Assembly: GCF_963678635.1 (NCBI RefSeq) | Contig: NC_087062.1 | Span: forward strand, 16,543,789 to 16,607,788 | DNA length: 64,000 bases | Source of the DNA: Symsagittifera roscoffensis | Taxonomy: Eukaryota > Xenacoelomorpha > Acoela > Convolutidae | Reading direction: 5' to 3' | In this document: piece after piece, positions 1-12,327 of the stretch | How positions within the stretch are numbered: the stretch's first letter is position 1 | How the letters are laid out: every line of letters begins with the position of its first letter | Translations under genes and position numbers: made by a program | The notes under the pieces: generated by a model | Databases searched by the model: none | Told to the model about the DNA's origin: nothing | Seen by the model: the letters and a program-made list of their open reading frames with translations, nothing else

Positions 1-3000
1 TCAAGTGTTCCGGGTAGGTACTTCAACCCCAATTTCAGCTGCATCTGTTTAATTTTCTCTTTCTGTTTGGTCTGTCTTGCTTTCCGATTGCTCTTTAGCA
101 TTTCGGCGGCTGCTTTGTTCTCGTGATTGTTCCGAACCGGCGTCTCGGGCCTTGTTTCTGTCTTCTCAGGTGATGCCGGTGCTTTCTTTGGCTTACTGTC
201 GTCAATTTCATTTTTACCTTCCGGTTCAGCCAACGGCGCTTCTTTTATGAGACCGTTTTCTAGCTCGTTCGGTACAGATGAAACTGGTTGACTTTCCACT
301 GGTTTTTCGATCTTTTCAGTTAAAGTGCTCTCGTCATCTGAGATATTTGAGGCCTGAACAGGAACATGTTCTGACCTCCTCTCAACTTTTTCTTTGTCTT
401 TAAAAGACTGAGAAGACTTTCTTTGATTTCCAGAACCAGCGTGCAAACCCAGTTTGGAATCGGATTTATTGTTTTCCTTTAAAGGCATGCTTCCTAGTTT
501 CTCGTTTTTGAGTGTGGCCGATTTGATTCTGAAGTGACCGGCAAAGAAATTCTTTTCTTTTTTCGTGGGCAAATTCGGACTACGACTCTCAGCACCAAGA
601 GTCTTTGTTTTTCCTCCTTGGTCGTCAGAATAAATTGAAGCGTCATTCAAGGCAGACGTTGATTTCTGCTGCTTCAATTTAGACGCCTTTTCTGAAGAAA
701 AACTTGACTTGAATTTCTTAAAAAATTTCATACTACCTGACTTGGGTGACTTTATTTGGGTAGTATCGGAAAGAACTCCTGGGTCGTCGTTTACTTCGAT
801 GTCTGTTAGACATACTTGGGGTTTCTTTTCAGGTACTTTATAACTGAGAATCGGTTGGGGTCTCGACTCTAGGAGAGTGACTTTAACAGTCGAGTTGAGC
901 TTCGTGTGCTTCACTTGCTGTGAATCACTACCGCTGGTTGTGGGTTTTTGGGAACCTGGGACCTCTGGCGATATAGGCCCCGACAGGGCGCTCTCACTGT
1001 CGGGGGAATTCACAAAAGGGTCCTTCTCGCTAGTTTTACTCGTGACCACAGTAGAATTAGGTCTTCGACTCGCATTTATCTGCTTCGCATCCGAAGTCAT
1101 GGAAGACGATCGAGATCCAAAAAGAGATGGAAACGTAATCGATGAGCTCGAAGACTTGGTGCTTTGGGACCCTGAAGGCGATTTTGACTTCTTGCTTGGA
1201 CTTCCAGATGTAACAGGGTTTGAACTTTCAATAGCTTTCGGTGATGTGACTCCTCCAATTGCATTGCTAGGAGGGGGACTGATATTAACACTCAATGGCC
1301 GTATCCAGGATTTGTTCTCAATAGACTTATTACTCTCGAGAACTTCTCCAGCTCGTGTCATTTTCTTGGACTCTGTAGCGTTTTGCTGCAAAATGATTTT
1401 TCCCGTGTCTTTTGATATTTGAAGGCCGGTTGCTTTGATTGGCACTTGAATAGAACTATTGAACTTATTCTCAACATTCACAGTATTTGCTCCAGGTACT
1501 TTTGTAAACTCCTTAGACATGTATGTAGTCATTTTAAAAGGCTTCACAACTGGCTTCGCTGTAGCAGGAGGCGGCGATGTTGGACTCACTGCAGTTGGTT
1601 TCGTACTGTTTGTTGCCACTTTGAGGTCACTATCGGGAACCCGTTTGACAATCTCAGTCCCACTAGCTCCTCCTCCAAAATGAGCTGCTTTCAAACTGGC
1701 CAATTTTGCTTTTCTATCCGCTCTCTCCTCTTCTCGTGTTTTCGATCCCAAAGCTTTTCTGACGGAGTTCTCGACGTTGACCCTTGGATCAAAAGCAGGC
1801 ACAGGTGGCGATTCCTTGTCAGCGTATGCAAATTTCTCTTCAGGAGGAGGAGTTATGATGCGCACCTGTTTCAAGGGTTCAGGTTGAGCTGGTTTGTCTT
1901 CTCTTTTGTACTGCTTGTAAGTTTGGTCCAATTGTTCCATGAGACTTAAAGCTGAAGATTGCGGAATGAAGTCAAGGGTCTTTTTGACAATCTGTTCCTG
2001 CGCTGCAGTTGCTATAGAAGCACCTGTCCCAGACGAGGTTGAAGTCTTTCTTGTCAAATCTTTCTTTTCGATTGAAATTATGTTAGGTTTGGCAGAGTCC
2101 GCGTCTCCTGATTTCTCAACATTTTCTGGTGCATCAACCGGCTTTTCGGTCTTCATAGCCGAGTCGGCTGTCGGTCTTTCAGGCGAGTTTTCCGGTTGAT
2201 TTTGCGCTTCTAGAAAATTACTTCTGATTTTGATTACTTCCCTTCTGTGAACAATACTGCTTTGCGGAGGTGCTGGAGCATCTGGCGAGGTATCTTCCAA
2301 ATTCTGTCCCATCCTCTTTTCTGGCGACTTGTTGTTATTGCCCCCCAAGAGAACGTCCAGACTCATCGGTTCTGGCTGCACTTCAGTTTTCAGACGCATC
2401 ACAGCAGACGTGACCTTAGTAATCCGTTCTTTAGTAGGACGAGGTCTTCTCGCTCTCCTTCGAATCATATTCTTTATTTTGTCTCCTTCAACCTCAGTTT
2501 CGGAGTCTTCAGTTTGAATTCGTGCCGCACTCATCGGAAGCTTGACCCTCGGCGGCTTCGATTTCTTTCTGACTGGCGATTTCTGCATACTTATTGGTAG
2601 CGATTTTGTCATGGGCTCAGTCTCCGAAAACTCTTGAGCAGTGTTTGTGCTACTATCATTAGATGATGACCCTTCTGACTCCGATTTGGTGTTTTCGATT
2701 TCAGTTCCACTGTCTTCGTCTTCGTTGTCACTTCTTTCCACTTCCGTGTCACCTTCATCGTCGGCATCATCCTCACTCTCAACTTGCTTCCGCTTGGATC
2801 GCATGGCGTCCTTGCCTTTCGCATTTTTCGATTTGTCGTCCTGGGCAGCTTTATTTGGGTGTACACCTGATACGAACATTCTTGCACTGTAAACTTCTCT
2901 CCAATTTGTCATTGCATCCTGAGACATGACTGCTGAATCGAGTAAATTACTGGACGTAAAATCAGAGGCTTCGTCACTTGATGCCTCGCTATTGTTGTCC

Positions 3001-5933
3001 GCCGTTTGGTAACCTGGTCCATAATTGATATCCGACATTTCTTCTTCTGTGAGCTCGCGCTTACTGGCTGGATGAGCTTTGGACACCTCAATTTGAATCC
3101 TCTCAACTGGCTTTACAGCCTGCTGGATTGGTATGTCTGTCAACAGCGAGGCCAATCCTCCTCCCGTGCTTCTCTTTTTCTCGCCCACGTTCGACACACT
3201 ACCCTTATAGCCAGGAAGCTTTTCGGCTGCTTGACTAGGTGGCCCAATGAATCCTTCTGTTCGCCATCTGTAATGAGTGCTGCAATAAAAGTGATTGGAT
3301 TTATCCTCCTCGCTCTTGAAGTAACTGTACGTTTGTTCAGTCAGAAGTTTCTTGCAGTAGATACATCTGAAGCAACTTCGATGGAAGTATTGGCCTTCCA
3401 GCAACATCCGGTCCAGCATCAATACGTCTTCTTTACAATATAGGCATTTCACTTTTTCTGCGCCTGATTTTCTCTGGACCGTCTTTGAACTCTTTGCTGG
3501 CGAGTTGGATGGACTTGAAGAGTTGTCGGAAACTTCACCTCCAACATCTTCAGAACCTCCGACTGACCTTAAAGCTCTCCTTGGCCTGTTTGATTTCTTA
3601 TCAGCACTCTTCGAAGGTTTGAATGTATCGTCATTTAGTGACTCAATCCATTTATTTTCACTCAAGTCCAGCTTGTTGATCTGTCGCGGGTTTTTGGTTT
3701 TCGCCGCTGATTTGGGAACTGAGCTTTCTCTGGCAAATAAAGGTATACTGTTATCTCCATTTTTAGAATTGGGCGAAGGATTTACTGAGATATTGCGATA
3801 GTGGTGTTGTCTGTGATTGTTTTGTCGGCTCTTTCGCTCGTCTCCCGACCTCGTATTATTCGGCATTGCGAACTCGGAACTGTTGTCTACGATCTTATTA
3901 TACTTGGGCAGTTGGCTCGCAGGCGTGACGTCGCGAAATCTATGGTATAGAGGCACCAAGATGGAAAGAACTGAGAGTTCGTCTGGAACCTCGGATATGA
4001 ATTCCGAGTGGGAAATACCTGGATAGATCCCGACTGCTGGCAGCTTGTTGAACACCAATTCGGCCGTTTCGTCAGGCCTTAGAGCCCTCAGTTTGTGAAT
4101 GTTAATCAGTTCCGGATGGAATATATGCAACAGCACAGCAAATGCTCGCGTATCCTGCCAAGAACGGGTAAGATCTTCAATCTTCACAAAATCCGAATAA
4201 TTTTTTTCGCACTTGAGAAGTGTCTTCTGCACCCAGTGCAATAAAGCTGTGTTGTCAAGTTGTTTCTGAGGCAAAACATCACCTTGAGAGTCCTTTGACT
4301 GTTCGGGATCATCCGTAATGAACAACTTATTCACGTCCCTGAGAGAAGGCATGCTCAAACTCGGGTATCTGGCGGCTGGATCTAAAGGATAAAACTGTCT
4401 TGCAGGCAATGATTTGAGTCGGTCAGATGAAAGCAACGTAAAAAGGCTTTTATAAGAAGCTTCATGCTCCGATAGAATTTGATTCACGCTACAAGATCCA
4501 CTGCTCCAGTTTTTCACTGTCCAAGCAGCGTCAAACGCACTCAAGAAACCTTTCCCGATTCCGGAACCCGTAGGCCAAAAAGGTTCTATGAGCGAATCTC
4601 CCACCATCATTTTGAGCAAAAATTTACCATGCTTTTTGTATACCCGAGCTGCATTGTCAGCGTAATACATGGAAGTGAAGTCAAACATTGCGACATCAGG
4701 TTGATTGTAATGGTTTTTAGCAAAGTTCAAAGGCAGCGCATTGTCTGTAGCGACCGCTGCTGCATCATGTGCAAACTTCAGAAGGTCTTCTTGGCTAATA
4801 TTCGATTCAGCCAATAGCATATCAGTCTCTGCGTAGTCCGATATTAATACACCTCGCTCCAGTAAACTCGACTTGTGGGCTGTCATGATGAAATAATGTG
4901 TCGCATCTTTGTAATAGACGACATTCTCTAAATTGATTTTCTGCATTGCTAACTTCCGGAACAAATCTGGCTTTGCATAGGAAGTCACACCTGCTATTTC
5001 CGGCACGCAGTTTTCCTCGTTTGTGTGTCCGTTTTTGAAGTTTGCAGTGATAGCTATTGCTAGTTTAGCACGATTAGCGTACCTTTTGAAATCCGCGAAC
5101 GAATTCCTGCGACCATCGGCACCAATGAGAACGTCGAACGTGTACTCACTCAGTCGTTTTTCTGTCTCAGGATCCGCCGACGTTAAACGTGCTCTCCACA
5201 GTTCGTCTTCTGATTCTGGCATTATTACATCTTCATACGAGACTGAGTGGTGAATTTCGACTCCCAGCAGTAGTGCAATCTTCAGGAGTATCAACTGAAG
5301 CTGCCTGATGCTGATATGGTCAATGGAGGATATACAAAACTTTTTGTACAGCTTTTTAGCACCCAGAGAGGTCAAGTCTCTGATGACGACGTCCCACAGA
5401 TGTAGAACATTGTTCCTTGTGAACGCGTCTCGTTTCTCCACTAAAACTACTTTCGCACCCAGAAAAGCACACTCCACGGCAGTTCGAAGCCCACAGGGAC
5501 CTGCCCCTATAACGAGAACTTTAGAATTGATGGCCGCATTTCCCTTCTGGTAAACGGGCTCACCTGCGCGCTTCGACAGTTTAGCCCACAGATGTTTCGC
5601 TCTCCACGTTAGCACCAAAGAACTGAGTTTGGTGTAAAACTGCCTGTGGTCCGCATTTGGATCAATATTAAGAGTGTTGCATAGACGTTTGAACGCTTTA
5701 AGAGTGCCTTTAAATGTGCAAGCATTAACTAGTTCTTCAAATACGTTTTGACCACTGAGTTTTTCTTCGGGCGATCCTAAAAGAGGCTCTGTGATCGTTT
5801 CATTCAATGGCAATTTGGATGGAGAGGAATCTAGATTCTGAGTTTCGGACAACCCGTTAGACAGTTCGGCAGTTACCGGAAGATCCTCCTCTAATCCAGT
5901 TTCCGTGGATTCATGGTCGACAGAGTCATCCAT
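1..5933 (-). CDS. Mical: MICAL actin-oxidising monooxygenase (3' end beyond window)
   Basis: A flavoprotein monooxygenase that, in the MICAL family, oxidises methionines of F-actin with NADPH and O2 and so disassembles filaments, classically downstream of semaphorin-plexin signalling. 1,977 codons are open from ATG at 5,933 to the window edge; I read the whole frame and found no stop. Residues 139-472 carry the FAD signature: GAGPCG at 143-148, LVEKR at 164-168, GADGRR at 271-276, and the GD motif (VGD, 444-446) followed by EPFWPTGSG. A calponin-homology domain spans about 563-667. One complete LIM domain lies at 830-887 (C830, C833, H851, C854, C857, C860, C884, H887). After that comes more than 1,050 residues of low-complexity, Ser/acidic/Pro-rich linker with basic clusters. 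The last basic, Lys/Gln-rich stretch may lead into a bMERB domain outside the window. An acidic 64-residue extension precedes the conserved N-terminal helix. The reading frame stays open upstream to the acceptor-like site, so an upstream coding exon is possible. Confidence 0.96.
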   Translation of the reverse strand, partial: MDDSVDHESTETGLEEDLPVTAELSNGLSETQNLDSSPSKLPLNETITEPLLGSPEEKLSGQNVFEELVNACTFKGTLKAFKRLCNTLNIDPNADHRQFYTKLSSLVLTWRAKHLWAKLSKRAGEPVYQKGNAAINSKVLVIGAGPCGLRTAVECAFLGAKVVLVEKRDAFTRNNVLHLWDVVIRDLTSLGAKKLYKKFCISSIDHISIRQLQLILLKIALLLGVEIHHSVSYEDVIMPESEDELWRARLTSADPETEKRLSEYTFDVLIGADGRRNSFADFKRYANRAKLAIAITANFKNGHTNEENCVPEIAGVTSYAKPDLFRKLAMQKINLENVVYYKDATHYFIMTAHKSSLLERGVLISDYAETDMLLAESNISQEDLLKFAHDAAAVATDNALPLNFAKNHYNQPDVAMFDFTSMYYADNAARVYKKHGKFLLKMMVGDSLIEPFWPTGSGIGKGFLSAFDAAWTVKNWSSGSCSVNQILSEHEASYKSLFTLLSSDRLKSLPARQFYPLDPAARYPSLSMPSLRDVNKLFITDDPEQSKDSQGDVLPQKQLDNTALLHWVQKTLLKCEKNYSDFVKIEDLTRSWQDTRAFAVLLHIFHPELINIHKLRALRPDETAELVFNKLPAVGIYPGISHSEFISEVPDELSVLSILVPLYHRFRDVTPASQLPKYNKIVDNSSEFAMPNNTRSGDERKSRQNNHRQHHYRNISVNPSPNSKNGDNSIPLFARESSVPKSAAKTKNPRQINKLDLSENKWIESLNDDTFKPSKSADKKSNRPRRALRSVGGSEDVGGEVSDNSSSPSNSPAKSSKTVQRKSGAEKVKCLYCKEDVLMLDRMLLEGQYFHRSCFRCIYCKKLLTEQTYSYFKSEEDKSNHFYCSTHYRWRTEGFIGPPSQAAEKLPGYKGSVSNVGEKKRSTGGGLASLLTDIPIQQAVKPVERIQIEVSKAHPASKRELTEEEMSDINYGPGYQTADNNSEASSDEASDFTSSNLLDSAVMSQDAMTNWREVYSARMFVSGVHPNKAAQDDKSKNAKGKDAMRSKRKQVESEDDADDEGDTEVERSDNEDEDSGTEIENTKSESEGSSSNDSSTNTAQEFSETEPMTKSLPISMQKSPVRKKSKPPRVKLPMSAARIQTEDSETEVEGDKIKNMIRRRARRPRPTKERITKVTSAVMRLKTEVQPEPMSLDVLLGGNNNKSPEKRMGQNLEDTSPDAPAPPQSSIVHRREVIKIRSNFLEAQNQPENSPERPTADSAMKTEKPVDAPENVEKSGDADSAKPNIISIEKKDLTRKTSTSSGTGASIATAAQEQIVKKTLDFIPQSSALSLMEQLDQTYKQYKREDKPAQPEPLKQVRIITPPPEEKFAYADKESPPVPAFDPRVNVENSVRKALGSKTREEERADRKAKLASLKAAHFGGGASGTEIVKRVPDSDLKVATNSTKPTAVSPTSPPPATAKPVVKPFKMTTYMSKEFTKVPGANTVNVENKFNSSIQVPIKATGLQISKDTGKIILQQNATESKKMTRAGEVLESNKSIENKSWIRPLSVNISPPPSNAIGGVTSPKAIESSNPVTSGSPSKKSKSPSGSQSTKSSSSSITFPSLFGSRSSSMTSDAKQINASRRPNSTVVTSKTSEKDPFVNSPDSESALSGPISPEVPGSQKPTTSGSDSQQVKHTKLNSTVKVTLLESRPQPILSYKVPEKKPQVCLTDIEVNDDPGVLSDTTQIKSPKSGSMKFFKKFKSSFSSEKASKLKQQKSTSALNDASIYSDDQGGKTKTLGAESRSPNLPTKKEKNFFAGHFRIKSATLKNEKLGSMPLKENNKSDSKLGLHAGSGNQRKSSQSFKDKEKVERRSEHVPVQASNISDDESTLTEKIEKPVESQPVSSVPNELENGLIKEAPLAEPEGKNEIDDSKPKKAPASPEKTETRPETPVRNNHENKAAAEMLKSNRKARQTKQKEKIKQMQLKLGLKYLPGTL

Positions 5934-5965
5934 ATAGTCATCAAATTTATTACCACAAAATAAAT

Positions 5966-5990
5966 CTGAAATCAAGATAAAAGCTTTAAA
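5966..5990 (-). promoter_or_regulatory. Splice acceptor-like site before the MICAL exon
   Basis: Read on the minus strand, a T-rich tract ends in TTGATTTCAG at 5,966-5,975, directly before the open frame that contains the MICAL ATG. If used, the exon starts at 5,965 with two bases left over from a split codon. The frame remains open through this site, so the intron could separate a coding first exon or only a 5' UTR. No matching donor or upstream exon was recognised. Confidence 0.55.
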
Positions 5991-7348
5991 AAATTTAGAA
6001 AATCTAATTTGAAAGCTTTTTGAAAAACTGTTTTGAGTACAAAATCAGAAATGTTGCACTGATTTACTATCTAAAGCCTGATTTGTCAATTATTATTGGT
6101 TTTCTGGTTTGTTATTTATTTACACCAGCTTTTGTAACATTGATAACAGGATCTTCATTTCCAGTTGATAATCAACAAAACTGCTGCGGCTACAAAAGCG
6201 AAAAAAGCAGGGATGACTTTTAACCCTGAGCACCTGCAAAATCATTGAATTATTTCTCCAGAAATGATTATGTTTTAACTACCACAGCAAAAAATTTTAG
6301 ATAGTTCGTGATATTTTCTCAACAAAGTATGGAAAGCGCAACCACTCGCTGGTTGTTTTCCATAAAAATCGAAAAAATCTCAATTTTGGAATTTCCCAGA
6401 AAAAAGTAGATGCCCCTAAAGCTCTTTGAAATTCTATAACAATTTATGACTGGCACTCTTTCAATTCGCAATCTTTAAATAAGCAAAAGGCGCTTATGCA
6501 GAAAAGTTCAAGCAATCTTTATTTTCAATTAAAACAAAAATCTCAGACTTGGGAGGGTAGTTTTCGAGAAAATTTTTTTAAAAGTCAAAAACAGTAAAAC
6601 AAATCAAAAGTTTGACTTCTCCGAAAATTATAGCTTATTGTGTTAAAAATTAGAAGTGATCGCTAACGCAGAGGAGCTTCCCACCACTATTACCTCCATT
6701 GAACCCACAATCTCAAATTTAAGAAGGGAAGTTTCGAGAACCCGGTTGCAAAACTAGACCAAAAAAAGAGTTTAAACACAGAGGCGAAGCTGAGCTTCGC
6801 ACCACGTGCAATTCAATACTCAAAAAATGGTCGAAAACCTTCAAGTCGAAAAAATTAATCGAAAAACTCAGAAAAGTCGAAAAAACTAGATCTACTCTAG
6901 AAACCAAAAAATAGGAATAATACAAAAGAATTTAAGCACTTACCATCAAAAAAACTTAAAAGGCGGTAGAAAACCGAAAATGTCTGAGCAGAAACCCTTT
7001 AAGTAAAAAAAAAACGACAAAAAATCGGAAAAAATTCAAAACGCACACTCATGCACACAAAAAAGTTTTTCTTCTACGAAAGTTTTTCAAATGATGCAAT
7101 ATGGGGCCACTAAGCCGACATAAAATAATTCGAGAAAAAAAGGAAAATAAAAAAATGAAGTTTTAACAAAGCGAATTGGTAAAATTACAACCAACATAAA
7201 AACAAATTTCGAATAAGCCGCATACTTGAAATGCTAACATACTAAAAATATCTCTAATGAGACACAAAAGGCCTGATGGATGACTGAAGCCAGTATCCAT
7301 GAATGTTGTCCTTGGCCTAAATTTTTTACAAGAAAAAAGTCTAGTACC

Positions 7349-7689
7349 CTACGAAAATTATGTTCGATGAATTCTGTGCTACTTTCCATTGAGCAACTTT
7401 GTCGTTATAATTTTCGGGGTCCTTCAACAAACACGTTTCCACTTTCCAGCATCCATTTTTGACAGACTTAGATTTAACAAGTAAAAATACAGAATGGATG
7501 ATATTAATGCCCTCTACTGCTACGAAAATTATGTTCGAAGAATTCTGTGCTACTTTCCATTGAGCAACTTTGTCGTTATAATTTTCGGGGTCCTTCAACA
7601 AACACGTTTCCACTTTCCAGCATCCATTTTTGACGGACTTAGATTTAACAAGTAAAAATACAGAATGGATGATATTAATGCGCTCTACT
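7349..7689. repeat. Tandem duplication, 2 x 171 bp
   Basis: The block beginning CTACGAAAATTATGTTCG at 7,349 repeats at 7,520 with only a few substitutions, and both copies end in ATATTAATGC followed by CTCTACT. The period is 171 bp. No coding potential was recognised; the minus-strand reading frame across it simply repeats itself. Confidence 0.9.
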
Positions 7690-8934
7690 TGATATTGATG
7701 AGCTCAAAAATAAGAAAACATTTCACTTGTAATCATTTTTGGTAGCTATGAGGGTTTGAAAATTACTAGTATGAGATAATTGACGCGCGATTTAGCGTAA
7801 GCCGCGAACTAATCCGTCTCATAAACGGATGCAACTTGAATTGAGGCAAGCTATTTCGTCAAATAGACACGTTAATAGATGCGAAATTCATCATTTTGTC
7901 CTTAACACAAAACATCGGGACAGTTTTTACAAAAAAAATTCCTAATTTTTTAAAATGAAAAACTACTTCATAGCGTTGAAGGACAGTCCGAAAATTCAGG
8001 TTTTTTCCCCCTGGTACGAGCAATTTTGTTTACCCATAAAATTGATAGACGTGCAGAATTTCAATGTTTTTAGCGTTAAAAACATCGCTAATGAACAGAC
8101 TTGAATAACAAATCAGTCCTGTAACTGAGAATAGAATCAAAGGGCGGTGAGTGGTGACAAGTGGCTGGTTCCTTTCTCAATCCAGAGAGAGGTGGTTTGA
8201 GTTTCACCTTGATAAGAGTTTCTGCATAAAAGAAAGGCATTATTGTAAACCATCCCTAACAAAAGACGCATATCGGGCTTAATCAGCGCATATTTTAAGC
8301 CACTTGCTCTCGCAAGTTAAATACTAAAAAGTTCAATAGGAGACAATTAACGCACACAACTTAAATTCTTATCTTGAAGGAAAATGTATACACCTCAAAA
8401 GTCATCGGTTTTTTTCATGTTGAAACCTCCTTGCAGTAATCTTAGTCAAATACCTACTTAATACTGCTTTTAGTGAAATCAATTACAAATCGGTACGTTA
8501 ACATTTCAATTTAGCGTAACAATGAAGTAGTAAATTTTTAGTCTTAACATTTAATTTCCACCATGAAATATATGGTTTAGGTTACTTCTCCGTTCAAATG
8601 GTTGGTATAATTGATGCAGTTATATATCCAAAATCACATTCACTGGAGAGTTTTTTTAGACCACCGCCGACCGTAACATGTTCACGCCGGGGGAATTGCC
8701 GCCAACCCCTTTGAATTCGAATGAATGGGCATAAAAACAAGTTCCTTTTGTAGAAGCGAGTTATCAATGCATAACGGTTTTTTAAAATACTATTTGGTTG
8801 CATGTATGTAAAGTCGATATCTATACGCACGTTGAGATTACATACTTTTCTCTGGCTGTAAAACCGTTGGATATTTATTTTCGCTAATCTACAAATAGGA
8901 GAGACAAAACATCAATGATTACTGGTCTGGTAGT

Positions 8935-9322
8935 ATGCGCCACAGAACATAATGCCGGAACTTGATACCTGAACCATTTGCGTTTTACGAATAACAAAAC
9001 TGATTCAATTTGATATACTTTAAAATGCCGTAGAAGAAAGATTAACCCGCCCACCCCAATCTATACGACTTAAAAAATAAATAAAAAATAGAAGTACTAT
9101 TTTCAAGATCTTGAGTTTGGTAGGAAAACTGAGATCACCTCAATTCTTTTTATGACTGACACATTTTTGTTTAACTAATCAAAATGAAGAAAACTGAAAA
9201 ATATATAATTTTGTTTTAAACAGCGCATGAAAAAAACTTTGAAACAAAATCAATAAATAATTCATTAACCCATGGGCGAAGCCAATCTGTGTTTCTCAAT
9301 TAACACAGTGGTTGGGTTTTGG
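8935..9322. repeat. Dispersed repeat, copy 1 of 2
   Basis: Two blocks here (about 8,935-9,082 and 9,085-9,322) recur in the same order and orientation at about 13,185-13,330 and 13,600-13,832, with clear substitutions and a larger spacer. Shared landmarks are TTTGCGTTT, GATTCAATTTGATATACTTT, AACCCGCCCA and CAAGATCTTGAG. The block ends in a hairpin-like segment CTGTGTT...AACACAG flanked by AACCCA and TGGGTT, as in a short inverted-repeat (MITE-like) element. Confidence 0.7.
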
Positions 9323-12300
9323 GTTGATCATAATTCAAAAAAAATCAGAACATCCAATACTTTTTCTACTTGGCTTCTTCCAGAAGATTCAAATTATTGC
9401 CAAAAAGAGGAAGCGTGAACTCGCGCAAAGTGCGATGCAACACCAAACATAGCCAACTGACAGTTGCAAGAAAAGAACGCAAATAACCATAACAAAACAA
9501 CTTTCGAATTTCAAAGAAAAAAAATAGATACACTTTCAACTCTTTGAATTTCTAGAACAATTTATGATTGGCGCTTTCTCGATAAAATTAACCCAACTTT
9601 AGAAAACTAGATCAAAAAGTAATTTTTATATTTTGCTGTGAAATAACTTTCCATTTTCGAAACCAGAAGCCAATCACGTTTTTTTTAGCCATTTTAACTT
9701 TCGCTCTTCCATAGTGGAGTTTCAGGAACTTTTTATGATTGACATCTTTTTGATTGGCTAACCAGCAATCATGATTGGCTAGCCATCAACAGGATCATAA
9801 AATATAATTTTTATTCCACTGGGAAATCAAATTTCGAATCTGAAATTCATTCAGAATTCTTCACGCCATTTCCACGTGGTTTAGTGAAGAACGTAATTTG
9901 CCTTCGTTTAAGCAAATGAATTTGAATTGAGCTTGAAAAAAACCAGGAGCCAAACAGTAAAAAATCATGTGCTAGAACTTTCCAGAATTTCCTGAAACAA
10001 AAAAAAATCAGCACTACTGATGAGTGTCTCACTACGTTCATTGTACTTGAAAGTTCAAAAAATTTCACAAATAACAGATAAATTTACACTTCTTAGATTA
10101 ACACAGCCGCTCTTCAGGTAGAGCATTTGATTTTGGTGTCAGCAATAGCATCCACAAAACAAATTTCTAAAAAAAGATAAACGTTCCATAACTCATTATT
10201 CAAACTTTACTTGTCGTTCCAACTAATCGTCCACAACGTTTACAATAATGCGACAAAATCGGTAAATTATCAGCAAAAGTTACTGATATGAGAAAACAGG
10301 ATCAACAGATAGTTTTTAGTTTTTAACCTACTGGAAACCTAAAAACTAAATTCCACTCTCGAAACTAGAAATTGTTCGCCGTTTTTTTTGCGCCATTTAC
10401 ACGTTCGTATTGAGAGAAAGCTATTTACGTTAATTTCAATTGAACTCAAAAAGAGCGTATAAACCTAAGTGCGTTCATAAATGCCTTAATATGTATGAAT
10501 GCACATCTGTAGCTATTAGAGCATTTCAAGACTTTCAATAAAAAAAATCAGCAGAACCTATATAAGCCTATGCAACAATTACAATCAATAAGGTCTCATC
10601 TAATTTAAGAGGAGGATAGGCAATCTTCGCCGTGACAAAATTCAGACATCAAACGACACAACAGAATCTCGATTGACCTCACTCGTTTTGCTATTACAAC
10701 ACCGCATGGACTCCGAATGAGTAGTAGTATCTATATTTAACTCTGGCAAGCCCACAAAGCTAAGGCGGTTAAGATGAGGGGTTATTTGGAACAATTAAAA
10801 ATATGAGGAGTCATTATGTGGGGAAGGACAGTATGGGCCGCGTTCGGGTAAGTTCGATTCAGGTACTTACTCCGGAAAGGGCTGTACCCGGATCTCAACA
10901 GGGAAAAAGTCTTTCTAGTCCAATAACGAAAAAAATTTTCGGTGTTGAGATTTCAGGTGATCTAAGGGGCAGCTTATTCGAGGATAGTGCGTTTGGTATG
11001 GCCTGACTAAATCTATAAAAGTGTATTTGCTTTTGAAGCATTTCAAAATTGTTACAGATAAAAGAAATGCGATAATAAAAATTTTGAAAGGCGTATTAGT
11101 TTTGGATGCGCAATAGTTTTGCATACACATCAAACAGCGAAGGGCAGAATTTCCGTAGGGGTTTAGTATAATGATGATAAAAAGGAAGCGGATTTCTTGG
11201 AACGAACTTTTCAAGGGTGAAATGCGATGCCATACAATGATGACGGTGATTCAGAAATTAAAAATAAATTTTCTTTTGCGCTCATTTAGGTGCAACCTGT
11301 AATCAATCGAAGATCAGAATTTTCAACTAGTGCCAGTTCGATCAAAGAAGTTTTACTGGCAGCGTGAGACCAAACAGAGGACGCATAATCTAAACTTGCT
11401 CTTACTAAAAATCTAGAAGTAACCCGTTAGATCTTCTTTGAAATGGCCCAAGAAGACCGGATAGAACGGATGTACTGAAGACCAGATGCACTGCAGTTGC
11501 ATTGGGGAGGGTTTCAGTCTTTATCCAAGCTATCTTAATTGACCTAGAATTAAGTTTTTATTTTTCTCTGGTACAGGGAATGGGAAAAATTTCTCACGGT
11601 TTTGGGAATCAGTCGATTTGAAGGTTGTAGCATCTGGCCCATTGTGTCACTGCCAGATCCAGCTCTTTTGTTTATGACTTCAATAATTTTCCGATATTTT
11701 TTTTACAAAAAACTGTTTAAATCCGAGTAAAATTTGTATTTGGCCAAATTTTTTAATTTATCATATTCTGCAAAGCTAAATTTGAGATTTGACATCTTTC
11801 ACTTTTATATCTGCCTTTAATTTGGCCGAGCTTTGAGTAATTTGGCCGTGTTTTTATTCAATTAACCAAAACAAGATATATAGCAAAGGGAGATAGTATC
11901 TCTGTTGTCACGATGAAACTGGTTCTGAGTTGATAACAGCTCGTCCAAATGGTTAATTTTAAGTAAACTAACTACCAAATTAAAACGAAATTAAATTCAA
12001 CTTAATTTTTCAAAAAAAAATTAAGTTTTTAAATCAATGTTTCGATTTACTCATAAAAATGGAATTTACAAAAATTACGAGAAATGAGGGATAGTTTCTG
12101 GGTTTGTTGATATTAAAACTCGAAAGAGTAAAACTTTAAATTACAAATCTTTGGACTGTACATTTAAATCTGTACATTTAAAAACAATTGGACTGTACAT
12201 TTACATCCAAAAAAATGCAATAAGTATAAGCATTTGTTTTGAAGACGTTTTTTTTGCATTAAATGGACGTTAAAGAAAATTTTACTCTTCAGAAGACTCA

Positions 12301-12327
12301 AAAATAAGCCTCTAAGCCAATATACCA

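Noticed and set aside
877-3801. Plus-strand ORFs opposite MICAL
   Set aside because: Antisense shadows of a fully open, domain-bearing minus-strand frame.
10100-10150. tRNA-like D arm (GCTC-loop-GAGC) and anticodon-like loop
   Set aside because: No T arm or acceptor stem; at most a fragment of an old tRNA-derived repeat.
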